A stretch of 52,013 nucleotides of DNA from Podochytrium sp. JEL0797 (GCA_027596195.1 JADGJG010000070.1:1-52013); one strand, 5' to 3'. Positions 35,185 through 46,070 are shown, counted from the stretch's first letter. Made by a program: numbers and translations. Notes: generated by a model from the sequence alone, not told the origin.

Positions 35185-35518
35185 TCACTTCCGCTTCCTC
35201 ATGCCAGACCCCGATTCATCGATTTTCGAAGTAGATTCCGAGAAAGGCAAGCAGGATAAGGGAGGTGATTGCAAGACACGCGTTTCTGTTTCGATCAGCG
35301 AGCTTGAAGAGGAAGATGATGGTGTCGATTGGGAGACGAGGAATTTGTTGAAGTCGGCGCCGAATCGTTCGCTGTGGCCTTGACGAAGCGTGAATACGTA
35401 GCCGACTCCGACTCCGAGGGCAGACCACCAACACGAGATATTCCAATTGTCGCAACTTGAGAAACTGACCCAAGCTTGAGAAGCGGAGAAACCAATGCCG
35501 AGAACCAGGCAGACAACG
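35185..35518 (-). pseudogene. Orphan exon of a small membrane protein
   Basis: After an AATTCAG acceptor, one frame reads VCLVLGIGFSASQAWVSFSS, then CDNWNISCWWSALGVGVGYV, with a basic/Ser-rich tail ending at 35185. It looks like the last one or two helices of a multi-pass protein with a Ser-rich cytosolic tail. No upstream exon with a start codon is visible: the adjacent sequence at 35.53-35.72 kb is non-coding and then a fragment of another gene begins. A similar fragment lies at 18.7 kb. I take it as a remnant or as the last exon of a gene that cannot be completed here. Confidence 0.5.
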
Positions 35519-35720
35519 CTGAATTAGCGTTCTTTGTTTTACTTCCCCACTCCTTCTTTCCATATTGACAATATAGGAGCTCTTTTCGTGAGAAGTTGGG
35601 GAGAAGAGAATCAACCATTTCAAAGGGGGGAGGGGGGTTGGGGAGTTATCCAAATCGAGCACCACGCGTATGTCAAGGCCGCTCACTCTGCGCGCACCAA
35701 GACAGCCCGACACTATCTAA

Positions 35721-35775
35721 GTCATGACGGTGGCATACGGCCCACTTCAACCGTTGATCAAGTTTGCCGACAACG
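35721..35775 (+). pseudogene. Fragment of the 19.4 kb aldo/keto reductase
   Basis: The stretch reads MTVAYGPLQPLIKFAD, matching VTAAYGPLQPLIKFVD in exon 3 of the reductase at 19430-20499, with only a few base differences over about 50 bp. Sequence on either side is unrelated to the reductase. It sits about 50 bp from the stop codon of the intact phosphoesterase. Confidence 0.85.
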
Positions 35776-35824
35776 CGCATTACGTATGTGAAAAGACTCT
35801 TTCTATCTATGTATTTCAAACATT

Positions 35825-37491
35825 TCAAGGGAAAACATATCCAGTCACACTCTCATCCAACAAATCCCCAATATTGTTGACGACCGCATCCCGCGTTTGC
35901 AACTGACCCGGCTTCCCACCCAAAAAGTTGGACTCAATGAACCGAATGAGACTCGCTGGCTCCATCTGCACATGCGAAACGTAATTCTTCTTGGCAGCTG
36001 AACCCACTGCAATAAAAGGAACTCGTGGGCCGTACACCTGGTTGTCGACGGCACTCACACTGGGAGGTGCCACGCTGTCACGGAGCCCGCCCGACTCATC
36101 GGGCGTCAAGATGATGAGCGTATTGTTGCGGTAGAGCGCCGAGTTTTGGATTTGGCTGATGATGGCGGCGTTAAAGTTCTCTCCGGCCGAGATGGTCGAA
36201 ATTCCTGGGTGTTCGGACGCGGTTCCAAGGGCTTTGATGTACGTGACGGCGGGGAGGTGGCCGTTCTGGACATCTTTGGAGAAGGAGTCGTCAAAGTTTT
36301 TGAAGTAGTCGGGGGCGTGGGCGCTACTGCGGAGGCTTGGGTAGTATTCGAAGGGGTTGTCGGATGGGTCGTAGTGGGAAGGGTAGCATCCAAGCACAGG
36401 AGGGCTAAAAGTGAATCCCTGAGCGTAGATGGACCATGGGACGTTGCACCCGACAAGAAGATCGGCCTTTGCGAGAAAGAGACGAATGAGCAATTCAAAA
36501 AATAAATACAAGACTCGAAGCCATAACTATCACTCACAATCGTGGGGTCTTGGTAACTCGCAGGGCTGCTCGTGAATGGAGTATAGCAACGGTCACTCAA
36601 AGGCACCTTGTCGTTGTCCTGAAACACCCACGACGCGCGCGCAAAGTACATGTCATTTTCGGACGACTGTCCCGCCGCAGACTGGAAGTACCGGTCCGCC
36701 ATGGCATATTGACTTGCCCAACCCCAGTACTGCGACGCACTCCCGACTGCACCACTGGCCATGGCGAAGTTCTTGTCGGAGCTGCCCGAACACCCTCCGG
36801 ACCCAATAAACTTGTCCATCTTGCCACCGTTCATTTCACAGATTTCATGAGCCGCCACGTGGTCGTTGTCGTACGAGAGGTTCTGGGCATCCGTCAACGT
36901 CACTGGTTTCACACCATTCACGGAGCGATCGCCTTGCTCGCAACACGAGGGACCAGTGTTGCACGATGGTTGCGAACGCGTTGGAGCTTGGCAGTAGTTT
37001 CCAAAGTATGAATCGAACGAGTGGTTCTCCGAGATGACCACAATCACGTGCTGAATCTTGGAGTTGGTCGTTCCGGACGGCAGGCACTGGACTTGCGGAG
37101 CGGTCGTGGTGATGGTGACACTGGCAAGGCAAGTGTACCCATTGGCCTCGCAGTAGTACGCGGTCCAAGTTCCAGGAGTGGCGGGAGCCTTGACGGAAAC
37201 GAAGCCGGAAATTGGAGGAGCGTACCCGAGCTTGGCTTGACGACCGTAAGTGTACTGCCAGCAGTCGGCCATATAATTGGATGTCGAAGGGGCTTTGCTG
37301 GGGCTCGAGGTGAAGAGAACCCAGTCATCTTTGCTAGCGGGGTTCGCGCCCGTCCATGAAAGTGTCACGTAGCCTCCGGCTGTCACGCTTGAGGAAGAGG
37401 ACTGCAATGTCATGGACCTGGTGCCGGAGGCGGTCGATCCACCGCAGAGGACAACCACTGGGGCAAGGAAGAGAAGGGCGAACGACCGCAT
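35825..37491 (-). CDS. Secreted PF04185 phosphoesterase (phospholipase C / acid phosphatase type)
   Basis: Start at 37491 with a signal peptide (MRSFALLFLAPVVVLCGG). An Ig-like N-terminal domain (VTAGGYVTLSWTGANPASKD to TITTTAPQ) is followed by the phosphoesterase domain: HVIVVISENHSFDSYFG with the nucleophile region, SYDNDHVAAHEICEMNGGKM, and MADRYFQSAAGQSSEN. One intron (GTGAGT near 36536, acceptor CGCAAAG) joins DPTI to ADLLVGCNVPW. The C-terminal block is TPDESGGLRDSVAPPS. In the family that block is usually DExGGxxDHVxPP; here the His is Ser. About 530 residues, normal length. Substrate (phospholipid or other phosphoester) is not determined. A decayed copy lies at 17.7 kb. Confidence 0.88.
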
Positions 37492-38546
37492 TCTTTGATT
37501 TTGATTAACGAGAAATTTTTAGGCCTTTTTAATCCAAGTTTGTTGAGGCTTGGTGGCGCATGGCCACCAGCGTGCCCTGCACAACAAATATCATGTCATG
37601 CTTTGCTACCACTATCTTGCTTGGGAAGGGAATAATCCCTGCCCTCACCATCGCCCGCAAGAAGAATTAAAAAGGCTCATATAATGGAGAGATTGAATCT
37701 CCTACATAATCTCCCTTAAATTTTGAGGCCTGACATACTACTAATTCTTTCACACATGGGGGGTGATTTCTATCAGATCTGGGCTCCTTTCACCGCGTTC
37801 AACTTCACCTTCATGTTGTGCCGTTTCTAATGGTGTGCGTGCCACGTGTTTGATCCACCTGGCGTGAGCCTACCACCACGCTCCTCCGCGAATTAACAGC
37901 GTGTCTATGAGCTGGGCCTCAAATTGCGCCTTTAAGAGGGCGCTGCTGACCAAAACACATTTCTTTTCCTCTTTCCATATTACTCACGAGCGTGCCAAAT
38001 CGAGAGCCATGCAAACGACACGGCTCGGCCCCCCTGGAGGCACGAAGCGCTGGTGTCATCTGTCAAGTCCAAAACGCGAAAAAAATGGACAATCTCTCAG
38101 AGGGACGTGTTAGAATTGGATCTACAATACAGGCCGACCTGCAGGGTCAGACGGGGAATCGGGGCAACTGCTGAATTTGGAAGAACTGGAGGGTGAAGTG
38201 GAGCCAGTGGCAAAATTGTAGCTGAGTCGATAGCGCCGGAGGCGAATGGCCCATCCATGCTCTCTTCTGGGTCCTCGATTTCGGATTCGCCATCTGGGGT
38301 CATCGTCGAAAATAATGCGAAATTAACGCGGAATAGCCTGGGAATAGCCCTTCATCTCTGAAAGATGCACAGATTCCAAAATTCCCAAAATCCCCGACCC
38401 TTTTGACTTCCCTACAAGCGCACTGCCCAGCAGATATTTCGGGACAAGAAGTTTTCCTTCACTTTGTAGGGAGGCGATGAGGTGCGGGAGCACTCACATT
38501 TCGAATTTTGAAAACTTCCAACTTAAAATAATTTGGCCGATATTCT
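37492..38546. other. Intergenic region, about 1 kb
   Basis: No gene is supported. A minus-strand acidic open frame at 38097-38303 (MTPDGESEIEDPEESMDG) could be an exon but has no partner. The stretch near 37530-37750 is AT-rich with palindromic pieces such as GAGATTGAATCTC and may be old mobile-element debris. It should include the promoter of the phosphoesterase. Confidence 0.45.
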
Positions 38547-39500
38547 TTATCGTCTCCAAAAATGGATATAATAAACCACAGAAGCATAAAACGTGCCAAT
38601 GGCAGCACCCGCCAACACATCCGTAGGGTGATGAACAAACTGTTGCAAACGCGTAATGCCAACATAAACAGCCGCCAGCACAGGCATCACAGCGAATGCC
38701 ACAATCACCAACCACCCCGCCATCGATTCACTCCCGCGAGTCCTCGCCACTGCCATGGACATGGAAACGGGAGCAGGAACCGAAGCACCTCTGGCTTCCA
38801 AATCAAGCCCTTCCACACTCTCACTCTCCACCAGTCGATACTCTTCACCTTCGATACCACCCGCCCGCGCGGAAGCCCACAACCCAGCCATCTGGGCTCC
38901 CCACAGACTCAACAACACCCCCCCGGCAAACGCAAAACTCGTGTGTCCCGACGGAAAAGACTTTCTCCCCTCCGTCACAACACTAGCTGGGCCCGTACAC
39001 GCCATGGTCACGTTGCTGTATTGGCATCGGTCCAAGAAATCGGGACGGAATCTGCCGACCGAGTTTTTGATGAGGTCCGTGGTGAGGACGGTTAATGCGA
39101 TGGTGCACCCTTGGGCCATCACGAAGCGATGCATGTTGCGGAACACGATGGTCTGTTTGCGCGGGGCGCGCGGCACGGTGAGTTGCAGCACGGTAGCCAT
39201 GAGGAAGATGGGCAGAATCCCGGCCACGAGGGCCACCGCCCAGATGGGCACAATGTTGGGCACGACGGGGTGCCGCAGGTCTTCGTCTGAAAGCACCGCC
39301 GCGTCGATCGGTCGGATGAATGGCGGAGCGAGCTCAGCAACAATCGCGGCGATTGCGAGGATGACTAGCGCCAAATAGTCGGCAAGGAAAGAACGCTGCA
39401 GGATCCAGGCAAAAGGAGTCATGGGCGGAGCAAGGGGTGCAGTGGGTGGCGTCTGGGGGGTGAGGGATGCCTGGGTGCCGTAACTCGAGGAGGACGCCAT
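38547..39500 (-). CDS. PAP2 lipid phosphate phosphatase (Dpp1/Lpp1-like)
   Basis: Integral membrane enzyme that dephosphorylates phosphatidate, diacylglycerol pyrophosphate or related lipids. Single exon, 317 residues, six apparent TM helices. All three PAP2 motifs are visible: KNSVGRFRP (KxxxxxxRP), FPSGHTSF (PSGH) and TRLQQFVHHPTD (SRxxxxxHxxxD, with Thr for Ser). An insert of about 50 residues after motif 2 (GGIEGEEYRLVESESVEG, onward) is disordered and unusual in length. The start at 39500 is followed by a Pro/Thr-rich cytosolic tail. Located just left of the tandem duplication; its 5' end abuts the first unit by 26 bp. Confidence 0.92.
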   Translation of the reverse strand: MASSSSYGTQASLTPQTPPTAPLAPPMTPFAWILQRSFLADYLALVILAIAAIVAELAPPFIRPIDAAVLSDEDLRHPVVPNIVPIWAVALVAGILPIFLMATVLQLTVPRAPRKQTIVFRNMHRFVMAQGCTIALTVLTTDLIKNSVGRFRPDFLDRCQYSNVTMACTGPASVVTEGRKSFPSGHTSFAFAGGVLLSLWGAQMAGLWASARAGGIEGEEYRLVESESVEGLDLEARGASVPAPVSMSMAVARTRGSESMAGWLVIVAFAVMPVLAAVYVGITRLQQFVHHPTDVLAGAAIGTFYASVVYYIHFWRR

Positions 39501-39525
39501 GAAGGAAACAAAAAAGTGATCAAAA

Positions 39526-40010
39526 TCAAAGGTTCGAAAGCAGGGAAGGAGTTTGGCGGCGGATTAACAAGAATCGTTCCAATCAACCCTATTTGTGGTT
39601 TCGTGCGCAAAAAAAGGTAAGAAATGTAACGGTGGTAATAACTGCATTCGTCGATTGCCGAACCCCGAAATCATCAATATTTTCCAAATTTCTCTCAGTA
39701 TTCAAAGAATGAAACTTGTGGGGCAAGCATAGAAGATTACAGTAGCCTTACGCAAAGAAAAGTGGCTTGGCAGTGCATCCATTCAACCACTTCCCCCATA
39801 CCCGCACTACGTATAAATTAAAGAATCAATTTGCCGCCGTGTCAAGCAAGCATGCGACGAATACCACGCCCCAACATTCCGCACCGCAAGGGCATAAAGA
39901 ACATTGCGAACATACGTAAATTTAAAAAATTTAGTCTCAACATTTATTTCAAACGTTCACCAATAAGAAGCCAACAAACAAACAACCCCGAGCACAAAAG
40001 CAAAGAGAGT
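39526..40010. other. Non-coding left end of unit 1
   Basis: No gene is seen between the PAP2 promoter and the MPP-beta stop. The matching stretch in unit 2 (45781-46237) is read through by the truncated transporter frame. The two copies differ by indels here, including a G8-type run in unit 2 near 45965. Confidence 0.6.
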
Positions 40011-42043
40011 TTAGTAGTAAATCGGGCTCATAGCCGATCTGATTCTGCTGTAATCTTGCAGACTCTCAACAGGTCCATACCCAACCACACACACCTCCTT
40101 GTCGTAAATATACTTGGTCGCAATACGCATCACATCGGCCGCAGTCACCGCCTCAATCATACCATCAATCTCCCACGGAGTCATTCTCTTGCCGTACACA
40201 AGCATCTGACGCCCAATATCTTCCGCCACAGGCGTGCTTCCATCCAACGCCAACAACAGCGAAGTCTTGAGCTGGTTCTTGGCACGGAACACCTCCGCCT
40301 CCGTCACACTCATGCACAAACGGTGCCACTCCTGTTGAATGTGGTGCGTCAAATCGTCCAAGTGCATCTTGTTGTCGCTCACAGCGTAGATTCCAAACAA
40401 CCCAGTGTCAGAGTAACTCGTGTTGAACGACATGAAGCTGTTGGCGAGATCGTACTTGGCGAGGTTCTTGACGAGCTTGTTGGACAAGTGCGGCGCGGCA
40501 CCGAGGGCACGGTCCCAGGATCCAACGACGGATTGGGCAACGAGGAGCGGCCAGTAGTCCGGGTTCGTCCACGAGACTCCCTCGACGGCGAGCGCAATGT
40601 GCGCGGTGGGGTGGTCGTCGTACCGGGCGCGAACGTCGGAGCCAATGAAGGTTGGGCGCACGAGTTGGGGCTTCGTGGTGGCGGGTTTGAGGTGGCCAAA
40701 GTGGGTTTCGGCGAGCTTCACGAGGGCCTCGTGGTCAACACCTCCGGCTGGTGAAGGAAGACGCAAAAAATGTGAGTGATACGCAAAAACGCAAAACCAC
40801 GAAACCTTAAATCCTTACCAGCAGCAAGCACCATTCTCTCGGGAGTGTAGTTGGACTCCACATACTGCACCAAATCAGCACGCGTAATGCTCTTGATGTT
40901 CTCCTCGGGTCCCAAAATCGTTCTGCCCAACGCATTCCCCTGGAACGCAGACGCGTGCAAATGGTCAAACACAACTTCCTCCTTCTGCTTCTCCACTTCC
41001 TCGGCCTCTCTGAGAATCACATCGCGTTCGCGTTCGATCGCGTCTTCCGAGAAATTGGAGCGCTGCAAAATGTCGCTCAGAATGTCCACGGCCGTGTGAA
41101 CGTCTCCAGAGAGGGTTTTGGCGTAGTAGACGGTTTGTTCGCGGGAGGTGTAGGCGTTGAGGTGGCCACCAATGTTTTCGATTTGGGTCTCGAGTTGGAG
41201 TTGGGTGCGCGATTTGGTGCCCTTTGATTTGTTTTCGGGAAATTAAGATGAGTTGAGTTATTTAAATGACTTCCGCAGCATAGCGAGGAGGGGCTTGAGG
41301 GTTTCGGGGTTTCGGGGGAGGCTTGGAATATGGCGCCGAATCAGAAAACACGATCCATGCATATAATGCATCTCCTCGCATTCCCAGAGCAAAATCCATA
41401 CGCATCTCGTCCATGAGTCCCTTTGCCCAATTCGATATCGCCCTCAAAAAAAAACGCGAATGTTACCTTGAACGCCATGTGCTCCAAAAAGTGCGCGGTT
41501 CCATTGTTCTTGACACTCTCGAACCGCGATCCAGCATCAATCCACACACCCACAGTCGCCGTCTGGTAGTTGGGGTTGTTTTCCGTGGCAACGGTGAACC
41601 CGTTTGCGAGCTTCGTGACCTGCGTGGCGGGGGTGTTGCCGAGCGAGTTGGCGTACGTGTAGGACACGGAGTTGGTGGATGGGGTTGGGGTCGTGAGGAT
41701 ACCCGAGGCGAGGGATCGGGTATGTTTGGGCTTCTGGTGGTGGATTTGCACATTTTCGCCCGGTTAGTAAAGGTTGCTTCTGGAGGGGTGGGGTGAGGTG
41801 GACGGGGTGCGATCGGGTAGCGAATGTTGTATGGCGGATGTATGTGAGTGCTGGCGTGGCTGAGGAGACGGCAGGGAACGGAAGACATGGCAACAGAACC
41901 CGATTCGAATAGGCGTCGAAGCGAATCGCGGCCAGGAACGCCCTCCAAGGCTGAGAAGTGCGCTCTGGTATTCTCGCAACTGGTTCGCTAGGGACACGTT
42001 GTCAACGCACCAAGGCCGCCTTGGAAAAGACGCTTCTCAACAT
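40011..42043 (-). CDS. Mitochondrial processing peptidase beta subunit, copy 1
   Basis: M16 metalloprotease subunit that removes presequences from imported proteins in the matrix. Four exons: 42043-42011, 41733-41467, 41221-40819, 40747-40011. Exon 1 is only 33 nt and encodes a presequence-like start [11 protein letters not shown]; the 277-nt intron has a perfect TACTAAC branch site and joins in frame to [16 protein letters not shown]. The zinc motif [11 protein letters not shown] (HxxEH) is intact, and the distal Glu region [12 protein letters not shown] follows. The C-terminal domain starts [17 protein letters not shown]. An intact HxxEH argues for active MPP-beta over a degenerate complex III core protein, although in some fungi one protein does both jobs. 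Divergent from OXA1. Confidence 0.93.
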
Positions 42044-42358
42044 TTCGTTTTTGTGCGAGGATCGAAAAAGCGAAAATCGTTTCGAACTTCCCCCCTCTCG
42101 TTCTATCCCTTCGCAGAACTGATTCCCTCGTATGCGAATAATTGTTGCCACTGGAAATAGGACAGTCAGAAACGCGAACTAATGCGCGAATGCATTATAA
42201 ATAATTGAAAAAGGAAAAAAATGATGAGAATGCAGAGAATGTGTGACTTTTTCCCTGGTATTCGATTCACGCAAATCTCGGATAAATCAACGCGTTCATC
42301 CTCCTTCTTCCGACTGCCAAGTTTCCAGAAAAAAACAAAAAAACGCAAAGTCGCCCAG

Positions 42359-43743
42359 ATGCGACAAACAGCCCTTCTCCAGCGCCATCTCCTCAGAACA
42401 ACTCCGCTGCGGCCCAGCTTCGTGTCTGCCCTTGGGGCATCTCCCCTTGGTGCCCAGCGAAAGTCGCCCTTTGTCCTTTCGCAGAACCGCACCTTCCTCT
42501 TCTCGCGGGGCCTCATGAACAACCCGCCTGCGAATTCAGAAGCCCTTGCTGTGCCGGTGAAACCTTCAATCGTCGAAGATGCCATCGTGACCCCACTGCC
42601 TCCCGCTGCCAAACCTCCTCTCCTCGACGACTCCGTTTCGACCATCTTGCCCACAACTCCTGAGACAGTTCCTATTGATGCTTCCTCTGCCGTGTCTTCT
42701 GAATTCGCACAGAACCTCGACAAGGTCATTTCGAATGCCGCCGATATCGTTGCCACAACTCCTGCTGAGCCCGCCTTGACGGCCATCACGAAGCTCGGCG
42801 ATCTGCATTCTCTTGGACTCGGTGGATGGACGAGTCCCACGGGAATTGTTCAGTCGTTGTTGGAGGCGTTTTACGTCTCGACGGGGATGCCTTGGTGCGG
42901 ATTTTGAATGTCGCGTTTTTGTCGCACTCTCCCTTGCTAAACCCTTGATTGGTTTCCCCCCCATTCAGGTGGGCTGCCATCGCCATCTGCACCGTATTCC
43001 TCCGCCTCGCCCTCTTCCCCCTCGTCATCAAAGCCCAACGCACCACCGCCCAAATGGCCAACCTCAAACCTCTCCTCGCGCCCCTCCAAGCCGAAATCGA
43101 AGTTCAAAAAAAGAGCGGAGACCGCACGAAGCAGATGGCTGCCATCACGAAACTGCAAGCGGTGTACAAAGAGGCTGGAGTGAACCCCTTTGGTGGGCTA
43201 TGGGGCATCGTGCAGATGCCCGTATTTGTGTCAATGTTTTTCGGGTTGAGAGGGATGGCAGAGTTGCCTGTCCCGGGACTCGCGACGGGTGGAATGTTGT
43301 GGTTCCAGGATTTGACCGTCATGGACCCGACGTATGTTTTGCCACTCGTGGCGAGCGCAACAATGCTTGTCGTAATGGAAGCTGGAATGGAAGCTGGCGC
43401 GGCGACAGCGAACCCAGCTCAAGCGGGGACAATGAAGACGGTCTTCCGCGTCATGTTGATTGGGTTTATTCCCATGACGGCCATGATGCCAGCGGCCGTG
43501 TTTGTGTACTGGGTCACGAGCAACTTTTTGACTCTCGTGCAGTTTTTTGCGCTCAAGAATGATTCGGTGCGTGGGTGGTTGAATATTCCGCGGCTCAAGA
43601 CTTTCCCGAATGCGACCCCGGATAAAGGGTTGACTGCGGGGATTAGTGAGCATGGGATGTTGGCGGTGAAGCCAATGAAGTTTGGGGAGGCGTGGAAGTT
43701 GGCGAGGGGGGAGGCCGAGAGGAGGAAGTTGAAGAGTGTCTGA
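42359..43743 (+). CDS. OXA1: Mitochondrial inner-membrane insertase Oxa1, copy 1
   Basis: YidC/Oxa1/Alb3 insertase, inserts mitochondrially encoded and some imported proteins into the inner membrane from the matrix side. Two exons, 42359-42894 and 42969-43743; the split Trp codon gives STGMPWWAAIAICTVFLRL, the hallmark of the first core TM. I chose the ATG at 42359 because it opens an Arg/Leu-rich presequence (MRQTALLQRHLLRTTPLRPS); an upstream in-frame ATG at 42221 adds a non-mitochondrial-looking leader. Motifs GGLWGIVQMPVFVSMFFGLR and MMPAAVFVYWVTSN mark the later helices. The C-terminus is basic (EAERRKLKSV), which in Oxa1 binds ribosomes, though it is shorter than in yeast. Confidence 0.93.
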
Positions 43744-43785
43744 GGGAACCATGTTCGAATAAAAAGACAGATTCATATATTTTCA

Positions 43786-44001
43786 TCACCTCTTCACTTT
43801 AATGAACGGGGGAATATCCAATCCCGCTTTAGCCTCCTCCTGCATGCAATTATGAAATTCAAGTATGTTCAACCACGCAGCTCCAGTTCGCCGCAAGGCC
43901 TTCTCTTCGTTGCCAAACTCTAAATTTTTTGTGATTTCGCCAAATGAACGAGAAGGATTTGAATTGGGAATTGCGCGTGATTCGCCATGATTCGGTGTCA
44001 T
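43786..44001 (-). CDS. Possible small protein, copy 1
   Basis: About 71 residues starting MTPNHGESRAIPN and ending FIKVKR; internal LEFGNEEKALRRTGAAWLN and LEFHNCMQEEAKAGLDIPP look protein-like. No family is recognised. The frame stays open further upstream but there it is antisense to the transporter start and is probably chance. Comparison with copy 2 shows three amino-acid changes in 71 codons, more than in OXA1 or MPP-beta, so constraint is weak. It converges with OXA1 (42 bp apart) and diverges from the transporter (49 bp). Confidence 0.4.
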   Translation of the reverse strand: MTPNHGESRAIPNSNPSRSFGEITKNLEFGNEEKALRRTGAAWLNILEFHNCMQEEAKAGLDIPPFIKVKR

Positions 44002-44050
44002 TTTTGATTGATTCAGCCATATAAACTCTAACGAAAACTCGGAAGCGGCA

Positions 44051-46070
44051 ATGTCAATAATGTCAAAAGATACTTCTCTCCCCAATCTGTCACTGCCAAG
44101 CGGTTGCCAGCATTCAGTCGAAATCCCATTCACCCCAATGCGTAGAAACTCAACTACACTGCCTGATACGCCGCTGTCCGACAAGACTGTCGCGGCCATC
44201 ACGCTGCCAAACGTAGACTTTGTTGAATCCAAGCCTGATGACACTCCAGACCCGGAATTCCTCGACCCAAGCGAAATTGTTCGCGTTCCTTTGCGAGATG
44301 TGGATAGGATGTGGGTGGTGGTTTCAATCTGCCTCAGCATGTTCATTACCTCGTTGGACGCAAACATTGTTGGAATCGCTCTGAAGGATATCGTTGCTGA
44401 GTTTAACCATCAGGAGCTTGTTCCGTGGATCGGTTTGTTTGCGTTTTCTCCCTTGCTTTAGCTGTCTCTTGATGCGAATTATAGGTGCCGCGAATTTATT
44501 AACCAGTGCGGGAGCCGGTGCAATATACGGAAAGATTTCCGATTTGTTTGGTCGGAAATGGGTATACATTGCGTCGGTCGCCTTCCTCGAGTTGGGCTCT
44601 CTTTTAAGCGGTTTCGCCAGCAACGTGTTCGTCTTGATTGTGGGACGTGCCGTCAGTGGGCTCGGGGCTGGCGGGGTGTGGGTGATGGCCAATCTCATCA
44701 TCACGGATATTGTCTCGCCCAAGGATCGCGGAAAGTATCAAACTCTCGTCCCTTTAATGTTTAGTACTGGCATGATTGCGGCACCAATTTTTGGCGGATT
44801 CTTTTGCGACCATGTCACCTGGAGGTGGTGTTTCATTGTCAACGTGCCACTGGGGTGCGCCGCGATTGCAATATCCATCATCGTGATGAAGTTTCCGTCG
44901 ATTGAAGGTTCCTGGCATGACAAGCTTCATCGCGTCGATTTCCTTGGAAGCGTCCTGCTCTTCTGCACAATGCTGTCTGTCACCACGGCACTTCAACTTG
45001 GTGGTGGCACCTTTCCTTGGAGTTCTGCGCCAGTTCTTTCCTTGCTGGGAGGATCACTCTTTTTGGGCCTGGTCTTCATGTACGTCGAGCTGCGCGTTGC
45101 CTCCGAACCAGTCGTCCCAGCATCCCTGCTTTCTCATCAGAGCGTGTTGCCCATCTTGGTAGTCGCATTTTGCATCGGAGCTAGCTTCTTTGCTGGACTC
45201 TACTACAACACCCTCTTTTTCCAAGTCGTGAATGGCGACTCGGCGACCCAAGCTGGGATCAAACTTTTCGCGTTTGTTGCGGGAGTCATGCCAATGTCGC
45301 TGTTGACGGGATTCACAATCTCACGCACAAGTCGGTACAAGTTCTTTTTTTACATTGGAGGGGGGTTGTTGATGGTGGGACTTGGGTTGACGGCTACGTT
45401 GGACGCTGAGTCTCTGTTGGTGGAGAAGCTGGTGTATCTGTTCGCATTTGGACTCGGAAGTGGGATTCTCGTGCCACTCAGGATGCTGGCTGTCCAAGCT
45501 TCGGTTCCGCCGAATCTCATTGGAGTCGCATCCGCTGTGACTTTGATTATTGGTTACCTTGGCGGCGCGATTGGGGTGACCATCGCGGGCACAGTTTTGA
45601 ACACGGTCCTGGTGAATCAAGCCACTTCCAACCCGATACTCACGTCTGCCATTGTCGAGTTGAATGCGATGGGAAATTCGGTCGATGCGACGCAAGTCTT
45701 GGAGCTGTCGCAGTTGTTGACCACTGCTGGCAATCTGACTGTGAATGGCACTTTGGCCAATCAAGAGTTGGTTCTGGCTTCAAAGGTTCGAAAGCAGGGA
45801 AGGAGGTGGCGGCGGTTAACAAGAATCGTTCCAATCAACCCTATTTGTGGTTTCGTGCGCAAAACAATGGTAAGAAATGTAACGGTGGTAATAACTGCAT
45901 TCGTCGATTGCCGAACCCCGAAATCATCAATATTTTCCAAATTTCTCTCAGTATTTAAAAAAAGGGGGGGGAAAACGAAAGAAGATTACAGTAGCCGTAC
46001 GCAAAGAAAAGTGGCTTGGCAGTGCATCCATTCAACCACTTCCCCCATATCCGCACTACGTATAAATTAA
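44051..46070 (+). CDS. DHA2-type MFS transporter, copy 1, truncated at the unit junction
   Basis: Drug:H+ antiporter of the 14-spanner DHA2 group. Exons 44051-44432 and 44485-46070; the 52-nt intron re-forms Gly in PWIGAANLLTS. Motif A is seen as YGKISDLFGRK, and the conserved TM4 region as VGRAVSGLGAGGV. Thirteen TM helices can be counted up to GVASAVTLIIGYLGGAIGVT and a long loop then follows (TAGNLTVNGTLANQEL). At 45780 the sequence switches into unit 2, so the fourteenth helix is lost and the frame continues with an unrelated basic tail of about 95 residues (KVRKQGRRWRRL onward) to 46070. Function may be lost. The N-terminal tail is long and Ser/Thr/Pro-rich. Confidence 0.85.

Larger units (their letters stand above)
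39526..45780. repeat. Tandem duplication unit 1
   Basis: About 6.25 kb repeated in direct orientation with unit 2 (45781 to window end). Begins TCAAAGGTTCGAAAGCAGGG and ends GAGTTGGTTCTGGCTT. Contains MPP-beta, OXA1, a possible small gene and a truncated DHA2 transporter. The units are highly similar, with scattered substitutions and small indels concentrated in introns and intergenic DNA. The boundary falls inside the transporter gene. Confidence 0.95.

Noticed and set aside
35620..35645. G-rich run as a possible G-quadruplex
   Set aside because: Only three long G runs are present and there is no gene start or other context to support a role.
38097..38303. Acidic minus-strand open frame (MTPDGESEIEDPEESMDG)
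   Set aside because: No joining exon with good signals could be found; listed only as content of the intergenic interval.
44002..44367. Upstream extension of the 43.8 kb small frame (193-residue open frame)
   Set aside because: It is fully antisense to the start of the DHA2 transporter and shows no domain-like pattern; only the last 71 codons are kept as a weak call.
45795..45965. A possible native last exon and intron of the transporter (frame with VNKNRSNQPYLWFRAQNN, then GTAAGA ... TCTCAG)
   Set aside because: The frame is not continuous with the transporter frame, and the corresponding stretch in unit 1 (39545-39570) carries a net 2-nt indel that breaks it.
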